A DNA stretch of 64,000 nt from Leadbetterella sp964489955 (GTDB lineage: Bacteria; Bacteroidota; Bacteroidia; Cytophagales; Spirosomataceae): assembly GCA_964489955.1 (NCBI GenBank), contig CAZBAV010000004.1, positions 1 through 64,000 on the forward strand, given 5' to 3'. Shown here piece after piece: positions 1 through 8,071 of the stretch. Positions within the stretch are counted from its first letter, which is position 1; the number at the start of each line of letters is the position of its first letter. Made by a program: the position numbers and the translations under genes. Under the pieces are notes generated by a model that saw only the letters and a list, made by a program, of their open reading frames with translations, was not told the DNA's origin and searched no databases.

Positions 1-349
1 CGATATTGTATCAGCCAATGCCCAAAACGCAGGGGTAGAAGACTACTTAAATTTGAAAATGGAAGATTTCTTTGATTCTTCAGCAAAAAATGATTCTGGT
101 GTTGTGGTTCTTAATCCACCTTATGGAGAGAGGCTAAAAATGGATGATATAGAAAACTTTTACAGTAGGATAGGGGACACACTTAAGAAAAAATACATCG
201 GTTTTGATGCCTGGATAATAAGCAGTGACTTTTCTGCACTTCGTGCTGTGAGGTTGCAGCCTAGTTTTAAAGTAGATACTTTAAATGGAGGGATGGACGC
301 GAAACTGCAAAAGTTCGAACTATATAGAGGAACAAGAGCCGCCAATTAG
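1..349 (+). CDS. THUMP-type class I SAM-dependent RNA methyltransferase, C-terminal part (partial)
   Basis: The reading frame is open from base 2 to the TAG at 347-349, so the gene enters the window from the left and only about 115 C-terminal residues are present. The fragment has an A-x-x-N-A-x-x-A-G-V stretch (SAM-binding fold, beta-alpha region) followed by VVVLNPPYGERL. That is the NPPY catalytic motif of N6-adenine/N2-guanine RNA methyltransferases, in the context seen in RlmL/TrmN-like THUMP enzymes. The family methylates 23S rRNA or tRNA guanosines. The first internal TTG/ATG (53-61) is not the real start, because the motif run continues upstream of it. RlmL-like is likely, but the THUMP half is outside the window and the exact target is unknown. 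Confidence 0.85.
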   Translation, partial: DIVSANAQNAGVEDYLNLKMEDFFDSSAKNDSGVVVLNPPYGERLKMDDIENFYSRIGDTLKKKYIGFDAWIISSDFSALRAVRLQPSFKVDTLNGGMDAKLQKFELYRGTRAAN

Positions 350-360
350 GCAGCTCTTGT
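332..360. other. Inverted repeat over the end of the methyltransferase gene
   Basis: ACAAGAGC (332-339) pairs with GCTCTTGT (353-360); an inner GCC/GGC pair is separated by one mismatch and the loop is AATTA. It overlaps the stop codon of the partial methyltransferase and lies 10 bp from the end of the convergent lepB. There is no clear T run on either strand, so a termination role is possible but weak. Confidence 0.35.
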
Positions 361-369
361 TAAAAAATC

Positions 370-1494
370 TTACTTTATTATTGTAAACAACCTACTCCAT
401 CTAATTTTATTCAAGAAAGAGCCATTGGAGTCTATAGACATCCAGATAAATGCTGCTTTACCTACGATGTGGTCCGCCGGCACAAAACCCCAACCCCTAG
501 AGTCATCAGAATTGTTACGGTTATCACCCATCATAAAATAGTAGTTCTGATTAAATGTATATTCGGTTATTGGTTTACCATCTATATAAATTTTTCCATC
601 TTTAAACTCTGCGTTTTTATTTAAATCAAAGGTTGTAATCACTGATTTGTACAAGGCCAGATTCTTTGCATCTAAAGTCACTTTCATACCTTTCTTTGGT
701 ACTGTAATGGGTAACATATTATCTCCATTACTAGGAAATAGTTCCGTATTGTATGGATATACAGGACGTGAAATATCATCTTTTTCTTGTAATACAGGCT
801 TTACATTTGTTACAAAATCATACTGCTTTATTTCATCAATGCCTTTTTGGGTAGCATTAACAACATAATAATATTTATTGTCTTTTGCTCCAATTGGACT
901 AGCCTCAACCTCGGCTTTCTCGAAAATCTTTGGATTGGGATTCGTACTAAACTCAATCTCGTAATATTTCTGTATTCCCGGTACTTCAGGAAGTTTCTCA
1001 TTGTTTATGTATACTACACCCTCTCTAATCTCTACCACATCTCCAGCTATAGCAACACATCTTTTTATGTAGTTTGTCCGTAAATCTACCGGGTGCGTAT
1101 CAAAACCACCATAACCATCTGGGCCACGCTCAGGAGTAGCGGGGTAATTAAATACAACTACATCGTTATTCTTAACTGAAGTAAAACCTGGCAGTCTGTA
1201 GTTCGGTAACTGAATCCAATCCAGATATGAAGGGATTTCTGTGAACCAAATTTTTTGATGAGTTAATGGTAACTGTAAAATGGTTTTTGGAGTACGGGTA
1301 CCATAGTGTACTTTTGATACGAAAAGGAAGTCATTAACTAGTAAACTTCTTTCCATTGATGGCGTAGGGATTGTATAGGCTTCAAGGAATAACCACCGTA
1401 TTAGGGTAGCTGCTACAACCGCAAATAAAACGGAGTCCCACCATTCCCTCATGGGTGATTTCTTTTTTTTCGGGTCTTTTGTCTTTTCTTGCAT
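370..1494 (-). CDS. lepB: Signal peptidase I
   Basis: Removes signal peptides from Sec-exported proteins at the outer face of the cytoplasmic membrane. The 374-residue protein has one N-terminal membrane segment (about residues 20-38). The catalytic serine follows in IPTPSM (Ser46) and the catalytic lysine is in YIKRCVAIAGD (Lys144). The C-terminal box E is MMGDNRNNSDDSRGWG. The stretch between Lys144 and box E is unusually long compared with proteobacterial enzymes; this enlargement is common in Bacteroidota. ATG start at 1494, with a TAnnTTTG -7 element 26 bp upstream. It follows the GT2 gene on the same strand after a 67-bp gap, so it probably has its own promoter. Confidence 0.96.
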   Translation of the reverse strand: MQEKTKDPKKKKSPMREWWDSVLFAVVAATLIRWLFLEAYTIPTPSMERSLLVNDFLFVSKVHYGTRTPKTILQLPLTHQKIWFTEIPSYLDWIQLPNYRLPGFTSVKNNDVVVFNYPATPERGPDGYGGFDTHPVDLRTNYIKRCVAIAGDVVEIREGVVYINNEKLPEVPGIQKYYEIEFSTNPNPKIFEKAEVEASPIGAKDNKYYYVVNATQKGIDEIKQYDFVTNVKPVLQEKDDISRPVYPYNTELFPSNGDNMLPITVPKKGMKVTLDAKNLALYKSVITTFDLNKNAEFKDGKIYIDGKPITEYTFNQNYYFMMGDNRNNSDDSRGWGFVPADHIVGKAAFIWMSIDSNGSFLNKIRWSRLFTIIK

Positions 1495-1519
1495 AAAAAT
1501 GCGTTAATTAAGTAATTTG

Positions 1520-1527
1520 CAAAAATA
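1520..1527 (-). promoter_or_regulatory. Putative -7 promoter element of lepB
   Basis: TATTTTTG on the minus strand matches the Bacteroidota -7 consensus TAnnTTTG and is followed by C, as is usual. It lies 25 bp before the lepB ATG. No clear -33 TTG is visible at the expected distance. Confidence 0.5.
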
Positions 1528-1561
1528 GAAGTAAAATGTTAATAAATAACGTTAAGAACGC

Positions 1562-2467
1562 TTAATGACTTGTTTTATTTGTGACTGACTTAACTACAAA
1601 GGGCGGTTTACCTGATACAATCAGGTAAGCAGAGCCAATGTACTCGCCTATTAACGCAAAACAACAAAGTATTATTCCACACATAAATATAATTATGGGT
1701 GATCCCCAATGCGTAATGATATCAAAAGCATACAGTGTCATGTACACCAGAGAAAAGAGCACGGAAATAAAACCAAGCAAGAAGGTGAGCCTTAATGGTA
1801 ATAAAGAATATCCAAAAATTATGGTTAAAGATAAACTAATAAGTCTTCTTAGAGAGTAATTAGACTGTCCGGTAGCTCTATTTAAATGTATAACTTTCTC
1901 TCTTCCGATATTTGAAGTAATCTGAAAAATTAAGCCATCTATATATGGATGAGGACTTTTGCTCTTTATAATTTCGTCTATAACTTCTTTCTTTATAAGC
2001 TTAAAGCTACTCAGGTATAGATCTGCTGGTTTCTTTAACAAAAAGGTCGTTAAAGAATTAATAACTTTACTACCAAAGTTCCTAAACCAATGGTGTTTTT
2101 TTTCATCGTAGTAGCTGTATACCACATCGTAATCTTCTTCCAGAGCTTTGTTATAAAGCTTTATGATTTCTGAAGGTGGATTTTGAAAATCGTCATCAAT
2201 AATGGCAGCGTATTTACCCCTTACAAAGTTCAGTCCACATAATACAGCATTAAATTCACCAAAGTTCTTTCGTAAGTTTACAAAAGTAACCGCTTCATTA
2301 TTTTGGGCAATAGATGTACAGATTTTGGCAGAATTATCCTTAGACCCATCATTTACTAGAATTATCTCGAAACTATAACTCTCAAGAGTACTTTTTAGGG
2401 TGTCTACAAGTCCTGCTATGGAATTTGCACCATTATAGACGGGTATTACGACAGAAAAATCGAACAT
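1562..2467 (-). CDS. Family 2 glycosyltransferase with C-terminal membrane anchor (GtrB/ArnC-like)
   Basis: A 301-residue inverting glycosyltransferase. The N-terminal GT-A domain starts FSVVIPVYNGANSI, with the nucleotide-sugar aspartates in LVNDGSKDNS and the metal-binding DDD near residue 92 (AAIIDDDFQNPP). Two hydrophobic segments near the C terminus (about residues 225-285) anchor it in the membrane, as in GtrB/DPM1-like enzymes that charge polyprenyl phosphate. It starts 1 bp after the DegT aminotransferase, so it is the last gene of the fdtA-like/aminotransferase operon. It probably transfers or primes the amino sugar made by those enzymes (inference). Confidence 0.88.
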   Translation of the reverse strand: MFDFSVVIPVYNGANSIAGLVDTLKSTLESYSFEIILVNDGSKDNSAKICTSIAQNNEAVTFVNLRKNFGEFNAVLCGLNFVRGKYAAIIDDDFQNPPSEIIKLYNKALEEDYDVVYSYYDEKKHHWFRNFGSKVINSLTTFLLKKPADLYLSSFKLIKKEVIDEIIKSKSPHPYIDGLIFQITSNIGREKVIHLNRATGQSNYSLRRLISLSLTIIFGYSLLPLRLTFLLGFISVLFSLVYMTLYAFDIITHWGSPIIIFMCGIILCCFALIGEYIGSAYLIVSGKPPFVVKSVTNKTSH

Positions 2468-2468
2468 C

Positions 2469-3557
2469 TTAGTATTGGTTTATAGTATCAATGATGTAAT
2501 CTACTTCTTCCTGCGTGAGTAAAGGATGAAGAGGAATACTCACCACAGTTTTGTGTATTTCTTCAGTGATAGGTAAGTAATAATTATTGTATTTTTCTAG
2601 AGCCTTTTGTTTATGAGGCGGAACAGGATAATGTATATCAAAACCTATACCTTTCTCTTTTAAACACGCTGTAAAACTGGTTCTGTCATCTGTACGGATA
2701 ACAAAGAGATGCCACGAATCTTTCCAGACGCTGTCAGAAGGGGGGAGAATGATTTTATCACTATTGATTTCGGTCAGATATCTATTTGCAATTGATCTTC
2801 TTTTTTCGATGTCTTGATCTAATGTCTTTAGTTTTAGGGATAAAAACCCAGCTTGTAACTCACTTAGCCGACTGTTTTTTCCCGCATAATCAAACTGGTA
2901 TCTGATTTCTGAGCCGTAATTTCTGGTTGCTTTTATTGTTTTGGCTATCGTTTCATCATTGGTCACTACTGCACCAGCATCTGCAAGTGCACCAAGGTTT
3001 TTAGTAGGGTAAAAGCTATAAGCTATAGCGTCTGCTCCCAGGCAATCTCTACTCTCATTATATTTGGCTCCATGACTTTGGGCAGCATCAACAATCAACT
3101 TGAGGTTGTTTTCTTTACAGATAGTACTTAAGGACTTAAAATCGCACATCCTTCCGTAAAGGTTAACAGCCATTACAGCAACTGTCTTATTACTAATCTT
3201 GCTTTTGAGTTGATCCGTGTCTATCAAGTAGTCATCTAGTTTGGGCTCAACTAGTATAGGGGTGTATCCTGAATTAATTATAGAAAGAATACTTGCATAA
3301 TATGTATTGGCAGGTACAATAATTTCTGAACCTTCAGGAAACGAAAAGCTATTTAGTATTAGTTCTAGTGCATCTAAACCATTGGCTACTCCTATACAAT
3401 GCTTAGCATGGGCATAAGATGCAAATTCAGCCTCGAAATTTTGGACATTTTTGCCCAGCATATAGTATCCAGAGTCCAGAAATTCTTCGAAAATTGATTT
3501 TAGCTCTGTTTCATATAGGCTATTTTGAGCCTTAAGGGATAAAAAAGGGATTTGCAT
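2469..3557 (-). CDS. DegT/DnrJ/EryC1/StrS-type sugar aminotransferase (FdtB/QdtB-like)
   Basis: A 362-residue PLP-dependent aminotransferase of nucleotide-diphospho-keto-sugars. It begins IPFLSLKAQN, has the substrate/PLP region NTYYASILSI and DAAQSHGA, and carries the Schiff-base lysine in SFYPTKNLGALADAGAVV. The start overlaps the stop of the upstream FdtA-like isomerase by 1 bp (TAATG), and 1 bp separates it from the downstream GT2. In known systems FdtA/QdtA makes a 3-keto-6-deoxyhexose and FdtB/QdtB aminates C3, so dTDP-3-amino-3,6-dideoxyhexose is the likely product. The choice between galacto and gluco configuration cannot be made here. Confidence 0.9.
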   Translation of the reverse strand: MQIPFLSLKAQNSLYETELKSIFEEFLDSGYYMLGKNVQNFEAEFASYAHAKHCIGVANGLDALELILNSFSFPEGSEIIVPANTYYASILSIINSGYTPILVEPKLDDYLIDTDQLKSKISNKTVAVMAVNLYGRMCDFKSLSTICKENNLKLIVDAAQSHGAKYNESRDCLGADAIAYSFYPTKNLGALADAGAVVTNDETIAKTIKATRNYGSEIRYQFDYAGKNSRLSELQAGFLSLKLKTLDQDIEKRRSIANRYLTEINSDKIILPPSDSVWKDSWHLFVIRTDDRTSFTACLKEKGIGFDIHYPVPPHKQKALEKYNNYYLPITEEIHKTVVSIPLHPLLTQEEVDYIIDTINQY

Positions 3558-3964
3558 TACTGCTCTATAGGAGATTTAACTATAATGGTTTCTGGTGTAT
3601 AAGGTTCGTCTATATAATCATTTACGTCGTAAAGTGTGCTTGCTACTACTAGTAAGATAGCCCCTTCAGAGAACTCGAACATTTGGTGCCAGTCCTTGGG
3701 CTCTAAAATTAAACACTTCTCTGGACTATCTAAATCTACAGTATAGGAATTTACCGTGTCCTCTTGTATATACACTTTACAAGATCCATTTAAACAAATC
3801 AAGCCTTGCCAAGAACTCTTATGTTTATGGCCACCCCGTATGCTATCTTCCGGAACCCCATAAATATAATAGACCCTCTTAATTGATGTAGGGAATTCTC
3901 TCTCCAAGACAGCTAAAGAGCCGTCTTGGGCTGTAATTGATTTAAGGGTCAGTATAGAGGCCAT
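3557..3964 (-). CDS. WxcM-like cupin, sugar 3,4-ketoisomerase (FdtA/QdtA family)
   Basis: A 135-residue single-domain cupin. The motif SIRGGHKHKSSWQG, the line GSCKVYI, and EPKDWHQMFEFSEGAILLVVAS followed by YDVNDYIDEP are characteristic of dTDP-4-keto-6-deoxyglucose 3,4-ketoisomerases. The ATG at 3964 is preferred over a TTG four codons upstream because the cupin domain begins there. It is the first gene of a three-gene operon with the DegT aminotransferase and GT2. The upstream enzymes RmlA/RmlB and any N-acyltransferase are not encoded in this window. Confidence 0.88.
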   Translation of the reverse strand: MASILTLKSITAQDGSLAVLEREFPTSIKRVYYIYGVPEDSIRGGHKHKSSWQGLICLNGSCKVYIQEDTVNSYTVDLDSPEKCLILEPKDWHQMFEFSEGAILLVVASTLYDVNDYIDEPYTPETIIVKSPIEQ

Positions 3965-4012
3965 TGCTTGCGACAATTATTTCACAAGTGCAATATATAG
4001 GTTTTTTTCTTT

Positions 4013-4120
4013 TTATTTAGTGATTTCTGCCGAATTTCCATAAGCAGGACACGTTTTTTTACCGCAAGATACTGATATTAAAGAAACTACGATTACTAGT
4101 AAGGCCAATGCTTTTTTCAT
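4013..4120 (-). CDS. Very small lipoprotein (35 residues)
   Basis: An ATG-TAA frame of 35 codons between speA and the FdtA-like gene. It encodes MKKALALLVIVVSLISVSCG followed by KKTCPAYGNSAEITK: a complete lipoprotein signal peptide with lipobox SVSC (Cys19), leaving a mature lipopeptide of only 17 residues with a second Cys in a CPAYG motif. It starts 23 bp after the speA stop, so co-transcription is likely. It is too short for standard gene callers. Function unknown; secreted-lipopeptide annotation rests only on the signal-peptide pattern. Confidence 0.62.
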   Translation of the reverse strand: MKKALALLVIVVSLISVSCGKKTCPAYGNSAEITK

Positions 4121-4143
4121 ATTTTATTGTTTACAACGACAAA

Positions 4144-5628
4144 TTAAGAATTTTCTTTTACATCCTCATAATAAATTTTATTCTCAGGGCCAACAGTTAA
4201 AACCTCTGCAGTTCTTCTTTCGCCCCGGTAACCAAGTATTTTAAGCATAGATTCTTCCGTTTGTTCCTCGGCAAAAAGCTCGGTTGTTAAATTTCCGTCC
4301 TCATCTCTGTCTATCAGTACATGTTTAGGAGCAGGAATAAGACAGTGTTGTATCCCACCATAACCACCAAGAGATTCCTGGTATGCTCCAGTGTGGAAAA
4401 ATCCAATAAATTGCTCATCTGTTGGGTCGTTGTCGTCAATTATTGGCATGTACAAATCTTCAGAGTGTGATTCTGTATTATAATAATCTGCAGAGTCACA
4501 CGTGAGACCACCTAAGTTTACTTTGGTGTATGGTGCATCCCAGTTATTTATCGGGAGCATAATATATTTTTGGCCAATCCCCCAAGCATCTGGTAGTTGG
4601 GTGATAAACGAGCCGTCCACCATATACCATAACTCTCTGTCATTTTGTTGTTTTTGGTCAATTATTTTATACAAAATGGCACCACTTTCACCTACAGTAT
4701 AGCTTCCAAACTCAGTAAAAATGTTTGGTACAGGAACATTGTTCTTATGGCAGATCCATTGAATATTTTCAATAATCTCATCTACCATAGCTTGATAGTC
4801 AAAATTGTAAACAACAGACGTCTGAATAGGCATACCACCACCTATGTCAATAGAATCTAGTTCAGGACAGATTTTCTTCATCTCACAATATTTAAACATA
4901 AAGCGAGTGAGCTCAGACCAGTAATATGCAGTATCTTTTATGCCTGAGTTAATGAAGAAATGGAGCATTTTAAGATTAAACCGGCTGTTAGGCTTTATTT
5001 TCTTTAAATAAAGCTCATCCACATCTTTATATCTTATTCCTAATCTTGACGTGTAAAACGAAAAGGTAGGCTCTTCATCTGTAGCTATACGTATACCTAT
5101 ATTTACATTATCAGCAGTTACATGGTTGAGATAATGATCTATCTCATCCAGATTGTCTAATATTGGGGTACAATTTTGGAAACCGTTATTGAGTAACCTT
5201 GTAATATTATTTAAATATTGTGGCATTTTATGCCCGTTACAAATAATATAGGTGTCTTTATTGACCTTTCCTTCTTCATACAAGGTCTCTATAAGAGGTA
5301 TGTCAAAAGCAGAAGAAGTTTCTAAATGTATATTATGTTTTAGTGCTGTATCAAGGATAAACTTAAAGTGCGAAGACTTTGTACAATAACAGTAGGTATA
5401 ACTACCCTTGTAATTGTACTTTTTCATTGCGTTCTTAAAAAGAATTTTAGAATGCTCTATGTGTTCTCCTATTTTAGGTAAATAACTTATCTTAAGGGGA
5501 GTGCCATATTTTTTTATAACGTCCATCAAAGGGACATTGTTAAACTGTAGATTACTTTCTGCGTCTACACCAAATTCCCTTGTTGGAAACTCAAATGTCT
5601 GCTGTATTAAATCTATGTATCTCTTCAT
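4144..5628 (-). CDS. speA: Arginine decarboxylase, fold-III PLP enzyme
   Basis: Decarboxylates L-arginine to agmatine as the entry to polyamine synthesis. The 494-residue protein has the alanine-racemase-like barrel with the PLP lysine in YCTKSSHFK (Lys84), the phosphate-binding glycine loop DIGGGMP, and the C-terminal catalytic region with GLTCDSADYY and FHTGAYQESLGGYGG. It is shorter than the 630-residue enterobacterial SpeA; the compact form is usual for Bacteroidota. ATG start at 5628. A tiny lipoprotein follows closely. A diaminopimelate or carboxynorspermidine decarboxylase is less likely given length and the CDSADYY context. Confidence 0.85.
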   Translation of the reverse strand: MKRYIDLIQQTFEFPTREFGVDAESNLQFNNVPLMDVIKKYGTPLKISYLPKIGEHIEHSKILFKNAMKKYNYKGSYTYCYCTKSSHFKFILDTALKHNIHLETSSAFDIPLIETLYEEGKVNKDTYIICNGHKMPQYLNNITRLLNNGFQNCTPILDNLDEIDHYLNHVTADNVNIGIRIATDEEPTFSFYTSRLGIRYKDVDELYLKKIKPNSRFNLKMLHFFINSGIKDTAYYWSELTRFMFKYCEMKKICPELDSIDIGGGMPIQTSVVYNFDYQAMVDEIIENIQWICHKNNVPVPNIFTEFGSYTVGESGAILYKIIDQKQQNDRELWYMVDGSFITQLPDAWGIGQKYIMLPINNWDAPYTKVNLGGLTCDSADYYNTESHSEDLYMPIIDDNDPTDEQFIGFFHTGAYQESLGGYGGIQHCLIPAPKHVLIDRDEDGNLTTELFAEEQTEESMLKILGYRGERRTAEVLTVGPENKIYYEDVKENS

Positions 5629-5675
5629 TTATTCTCTTGAGATAAAGGGTGTTTTTTGATTATAAAAAATTCGTG

Positions 5676-5706
5676 CAAAATTGACATATTTTTTAGAACT
5701 TTGCAA
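5676..5706 (-). promoter_or_regulatory. Putative speA promoter in the speA/mpl divergent region
   Basis: On the minus strand a TTG (5706-5704) is followed after 20 bp by CAATTTTGC (5683-5675), one mismatch from TAnnTTTG. The start codon of speA lies about 50 bp downstream. On the plus strand GAACTTTGC (5696-5704) is a similar one-mismatch candidate for mpl, so the two promoters would overlap. Confidence 0.35.
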
Positions 5707-5758
5707 GAGAGATTTTTATCTAGTTTTAGTTCTGCAAATATTTAACCCAAAGTATACT

Positions 5759-7141
5759 TTGAAAACGCAAAAACCTTCCCAAAAAGTACATTTTATAGCT
5801 ATTGGTGGTGCAGTAATGCACAATTTGGCTTTAGCTTTACATAGTAAAGGTTTTATGGTGACAGGTTCTGATGATGAAATTTATGATCCCGCCAAAAGTA
5901 GGTTAAGTGTTGCGGGTATTTTACCTGACGAAATGGGTTGGTTTCCTGAGAGAGTAACTACTGATTTAGATGCGGTTATTTTGGGTATGCATGCCCGGAA
6001 AGATAACCCTGAACTATTAAAGGCGATAGAATTGGGGATAAAAGTGTATTCTTTCCCTGAATATGTTTATGAACAAAGCCGCGACAAACAGAGGGTTGTT
6101 ATTGCTGGCAGTCATGGCAAAACATCTATAACTAGTATTATTCTACATGTATTGGCTTATCATAAGAAGAACTTTGACTATTTAGTCGGAGCACAAATAG
6201 AAGGTTTCGACTTAATGGTGAAACTCACAGAAGACGCTCCAATTATTATTATTGAAGGGGACGAATACCTGTCTTCACCAATAGAGATGCGTTCCAAGTT
6301 TTTGTTTTACCATCCGCAAATAGCTTTAATAAGCGGTATTGCGTGGGATCATTTTAATGTATTTCCTACGTTTGATTCTTATATCGGGACGTTTGAGACT
6401 TTTGTTGGAGGTTTTGAGAGAGACTCAGTTTTATTGTATGATGTTACAGATGCCGATGCTAAAAAAGTAGGGGAGAAGGCTCCTGCTGGGGTAGAACAAA
6501 TTCCTTATAAGGCCTACCCTTATGAAGTACGAGACGGTAAAACATTCTTGCAAACTCCCAATGGTGAGGTTGGTTTAGAGATTTTTGGGGAGCATAATAT
6601 GAAAAACCTGAATGGGGCACGTATTATATTAGAAAAAATAGGAGTTAATGAAGAGGCTTTCTTTGAGGCCGTAAAAACATTTAAAGGTGCTGCCAAGCGT
6701 TTAGAAACATTAGGTAAGAATAATTCTACACATGTTTTTCGTGATTTTGCCCATGCTCCATCTAAAGTGGGTGCTACTACTGCTGCTGTAAAAGAGCTCT
6801 ATAAGGATCGTAAGCTGGTTGCTGCCTATGAATTACATACATACTCAAGCCTAAATAAGGATTTTTTACCTCATTACAAGGGGAAACTAAATGATGCAGA
6901 CATAGCGGTGGTGTTTTATTCTCCACACACGTTGGAAATGAAAAAAATGCCTCCAATTTCTAAGGAAGACGTAAAGAAATACTTTGGAAGAGAGGATTTA
7001 GTTGTGCTCACGACCAAAGAGGAACTAGCAGATCTTATTGCTGAACAAAACTGGACAGATGTTAATTTGCTACTAATGTCATCTGGTACTTTTGGCGGTA
7101 CAGACTTACAGGAATTAGCACAGTCAGTACTTGGTGTTTAA
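5759..7141 (+). CDS. mpl: Mpl/MurC-type peptidoglycan ligase (UDP-MurNAc peptide recycling)
   Basis: An ATP-dependent Mur ligase that joins a murein peptide (Mpl) or L-Ala (MurC) to UDP-MurNAc in the cytoplasm. The N-terminal Rossmann region is VHFIAIGGAVMHNLALAL, the P-loop is VVIAGSHGKTS, and the metal/substrate segment is IIIIEGDEYLSS. The central SGIAWDHFNVFPTF and the C-terminal FRDFAHAPSKV match Mpl more than MurC. I choose the TTG at 5759 because it immediately precedes the conserved domain; the frame stays open to a TTG at 5681, but that stretch looks like promoter and leader. The end overlaps the convergent thrB by 4 bp. A separate murC would be needed elsewhere for de novo synthesis. 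Confidence 0.82.
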   Translation: MKTQKPSQKVHFIAIGGAVMHNLALALHSKGFMVTGSDDEIYDPAKSRLSVAGILPDEMGWFPERVTTDLDAVILGMHARKDNPELLKAIELGIKVYSFPEYVYEQSRDKQRVVIAGSHGKTSITSIILHVLAYHKKNFDYLVGAQIEGFDLMVKLTEDAPIIIIEGDEYLSSPIEMRSKFLFYHPQIALISGIAWDHFNVFPTFDSYIGTFETFVGGFERDSVLLYDVTDADAKKVGEKAPAGVEQIPYKAYPYEVRDGKTFLQTPNGEVGLEIFGEHNMKNLNGARIILEKIGVNEEAFFEAVKTFKGAAKRLETLGKNNSTHVFRDFAHAPSKVGATTAAVKELYKDRKLVAAYELHTYSSLNKDFLPHYKGKLNDADIAVVFYSPHTLEMKKMPPISKEDVKKYFGREDLVVLTTKEELADLIAEQNWTDVNLLLMSSGTFGGTDLQELAQSVLGV

Positions 7142-8067
7142 CCAAGTACTTTAGGCCCGTTTTTGTTTATTTGCGATACGAATGTAGTGGCGTTTATTTG
7201 AACTGCATCAAATTCCATAGCCATAGCTATAGCTACTTTTTCTGCTGTCTCTTTTCCTTTGGAGAAGGTGAAAATAGAGGGACCGGCTCCGGATATACTA
7301 CAGCCCAAAGCTCCAGCATCCATTGCTGCCATTTTTACTTCAAAAAATTGCGGAATTAAGATTGAACGTATCGGCTCTATTATGAAATCTACCATAGAAC
7401 GGCCTATAAGGTCATAATTGGAGCTCATAAGTCCGGTAATCATTCCACCTACATTGCCCATTTGAGAAATAGCCTTACTCATTGATACTTCATTTTTAAG
7501 TATATGACGGGCGTCTTTCGTGTTTACTTCTACGTCTGGATGTATAAGGCTTACATAAAGATCATCTGGTGTAGGTACCTTAAATACATCTAAAGGAGAA
7601 TATGAGCGTACTACTACAAAACCACCCAGTAAGGCTGGAGCTACATTGTCTGCGTGGGCAGAACCGCATGCTACACGCTCTCCTTCCATAGCAAATGGGA
7701 GGAGCTTATCTGTTTCTAGGAGACTTCCTAGCAAGAGGTTTGCCGCAAATACTCCAGCAACAGAACTTGCAGAGCTGCTACCCAAACCGCTTCCCAGAGC
7801 CATTTTCTTATGCAGGTAGATGTCAAAACCAGCTTCTACCCCTAGATGTGAGAGATACTTTAGTATAGGAACGGATACCGTATTTTTTAAAGGATCTTTG
7901 GTTAGTTTTCCACCATCACCCGTTATTTCTTGGATAATGATTTGGTTGTCTTTTCTCCTTTTTAGTATAACCTCGTCACCAGGATTGTCCACAGCCAAAC
8001 CAAATATATCAAAACCGCAACCAACATTAGCTACTGTGGCTGGGGCAAAAACCCTTATAGATTCCAT
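7138..8067 (-). CDS. thrB: Homoserine kinase
   Basis: Phosphorylates L-homoserine on the way to threonine. A 309-residue GHMP kinase: N-terminal VFAPATVANVGCGFDIFG, ATP-binding motif 2 at residues 90-103 (ALGSGLGSSSAS), and a C-terminal motif GCSISGAGPSIFTFSKG. It lies 4 bp downstream of thrA on the same strand, so the two form an operon. thrC is not next to it; the convergent mpl gene follows with a 4-bp overlap. Confidence 0.96.
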   Translation of the reverse strand: MESIRVFAPATVANVGCGFDIFGLAVDNPGDEVILKRRKDNQIIIQEITGDGGKLTKDPLKNTVSVPILKYLSHLGVEAGFDIYLHKKMALGSGLGSSSASSVAGVFAANLLLGSLLETDKLLPFAMEGERVACGSAHADNVAPALLGGFVVVRSYSPLDVFKVPTPDDLYVSLIHPDVEVNTKDARHILKNEVSMSKAISQMGNVGGMITGLMSSNYDLIGRSMVDFIIEPIRSILIPQFFEVKMAAMDAGALGCSISGAGPSIFTFSKGKETAEKVAIAMAMEFDAVQINATTFVSQINKNGPKVLG

Positions 8068-8071
8068 ATTC

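Noticed and set aside
5681..5758. Upstream extension of mpl (MTYFLELCKRDF...)
   Set aside because: The stretch overlaps divergent promoter-like elements and is not part of the Mur ligase fold; TTG 5759 fits better.
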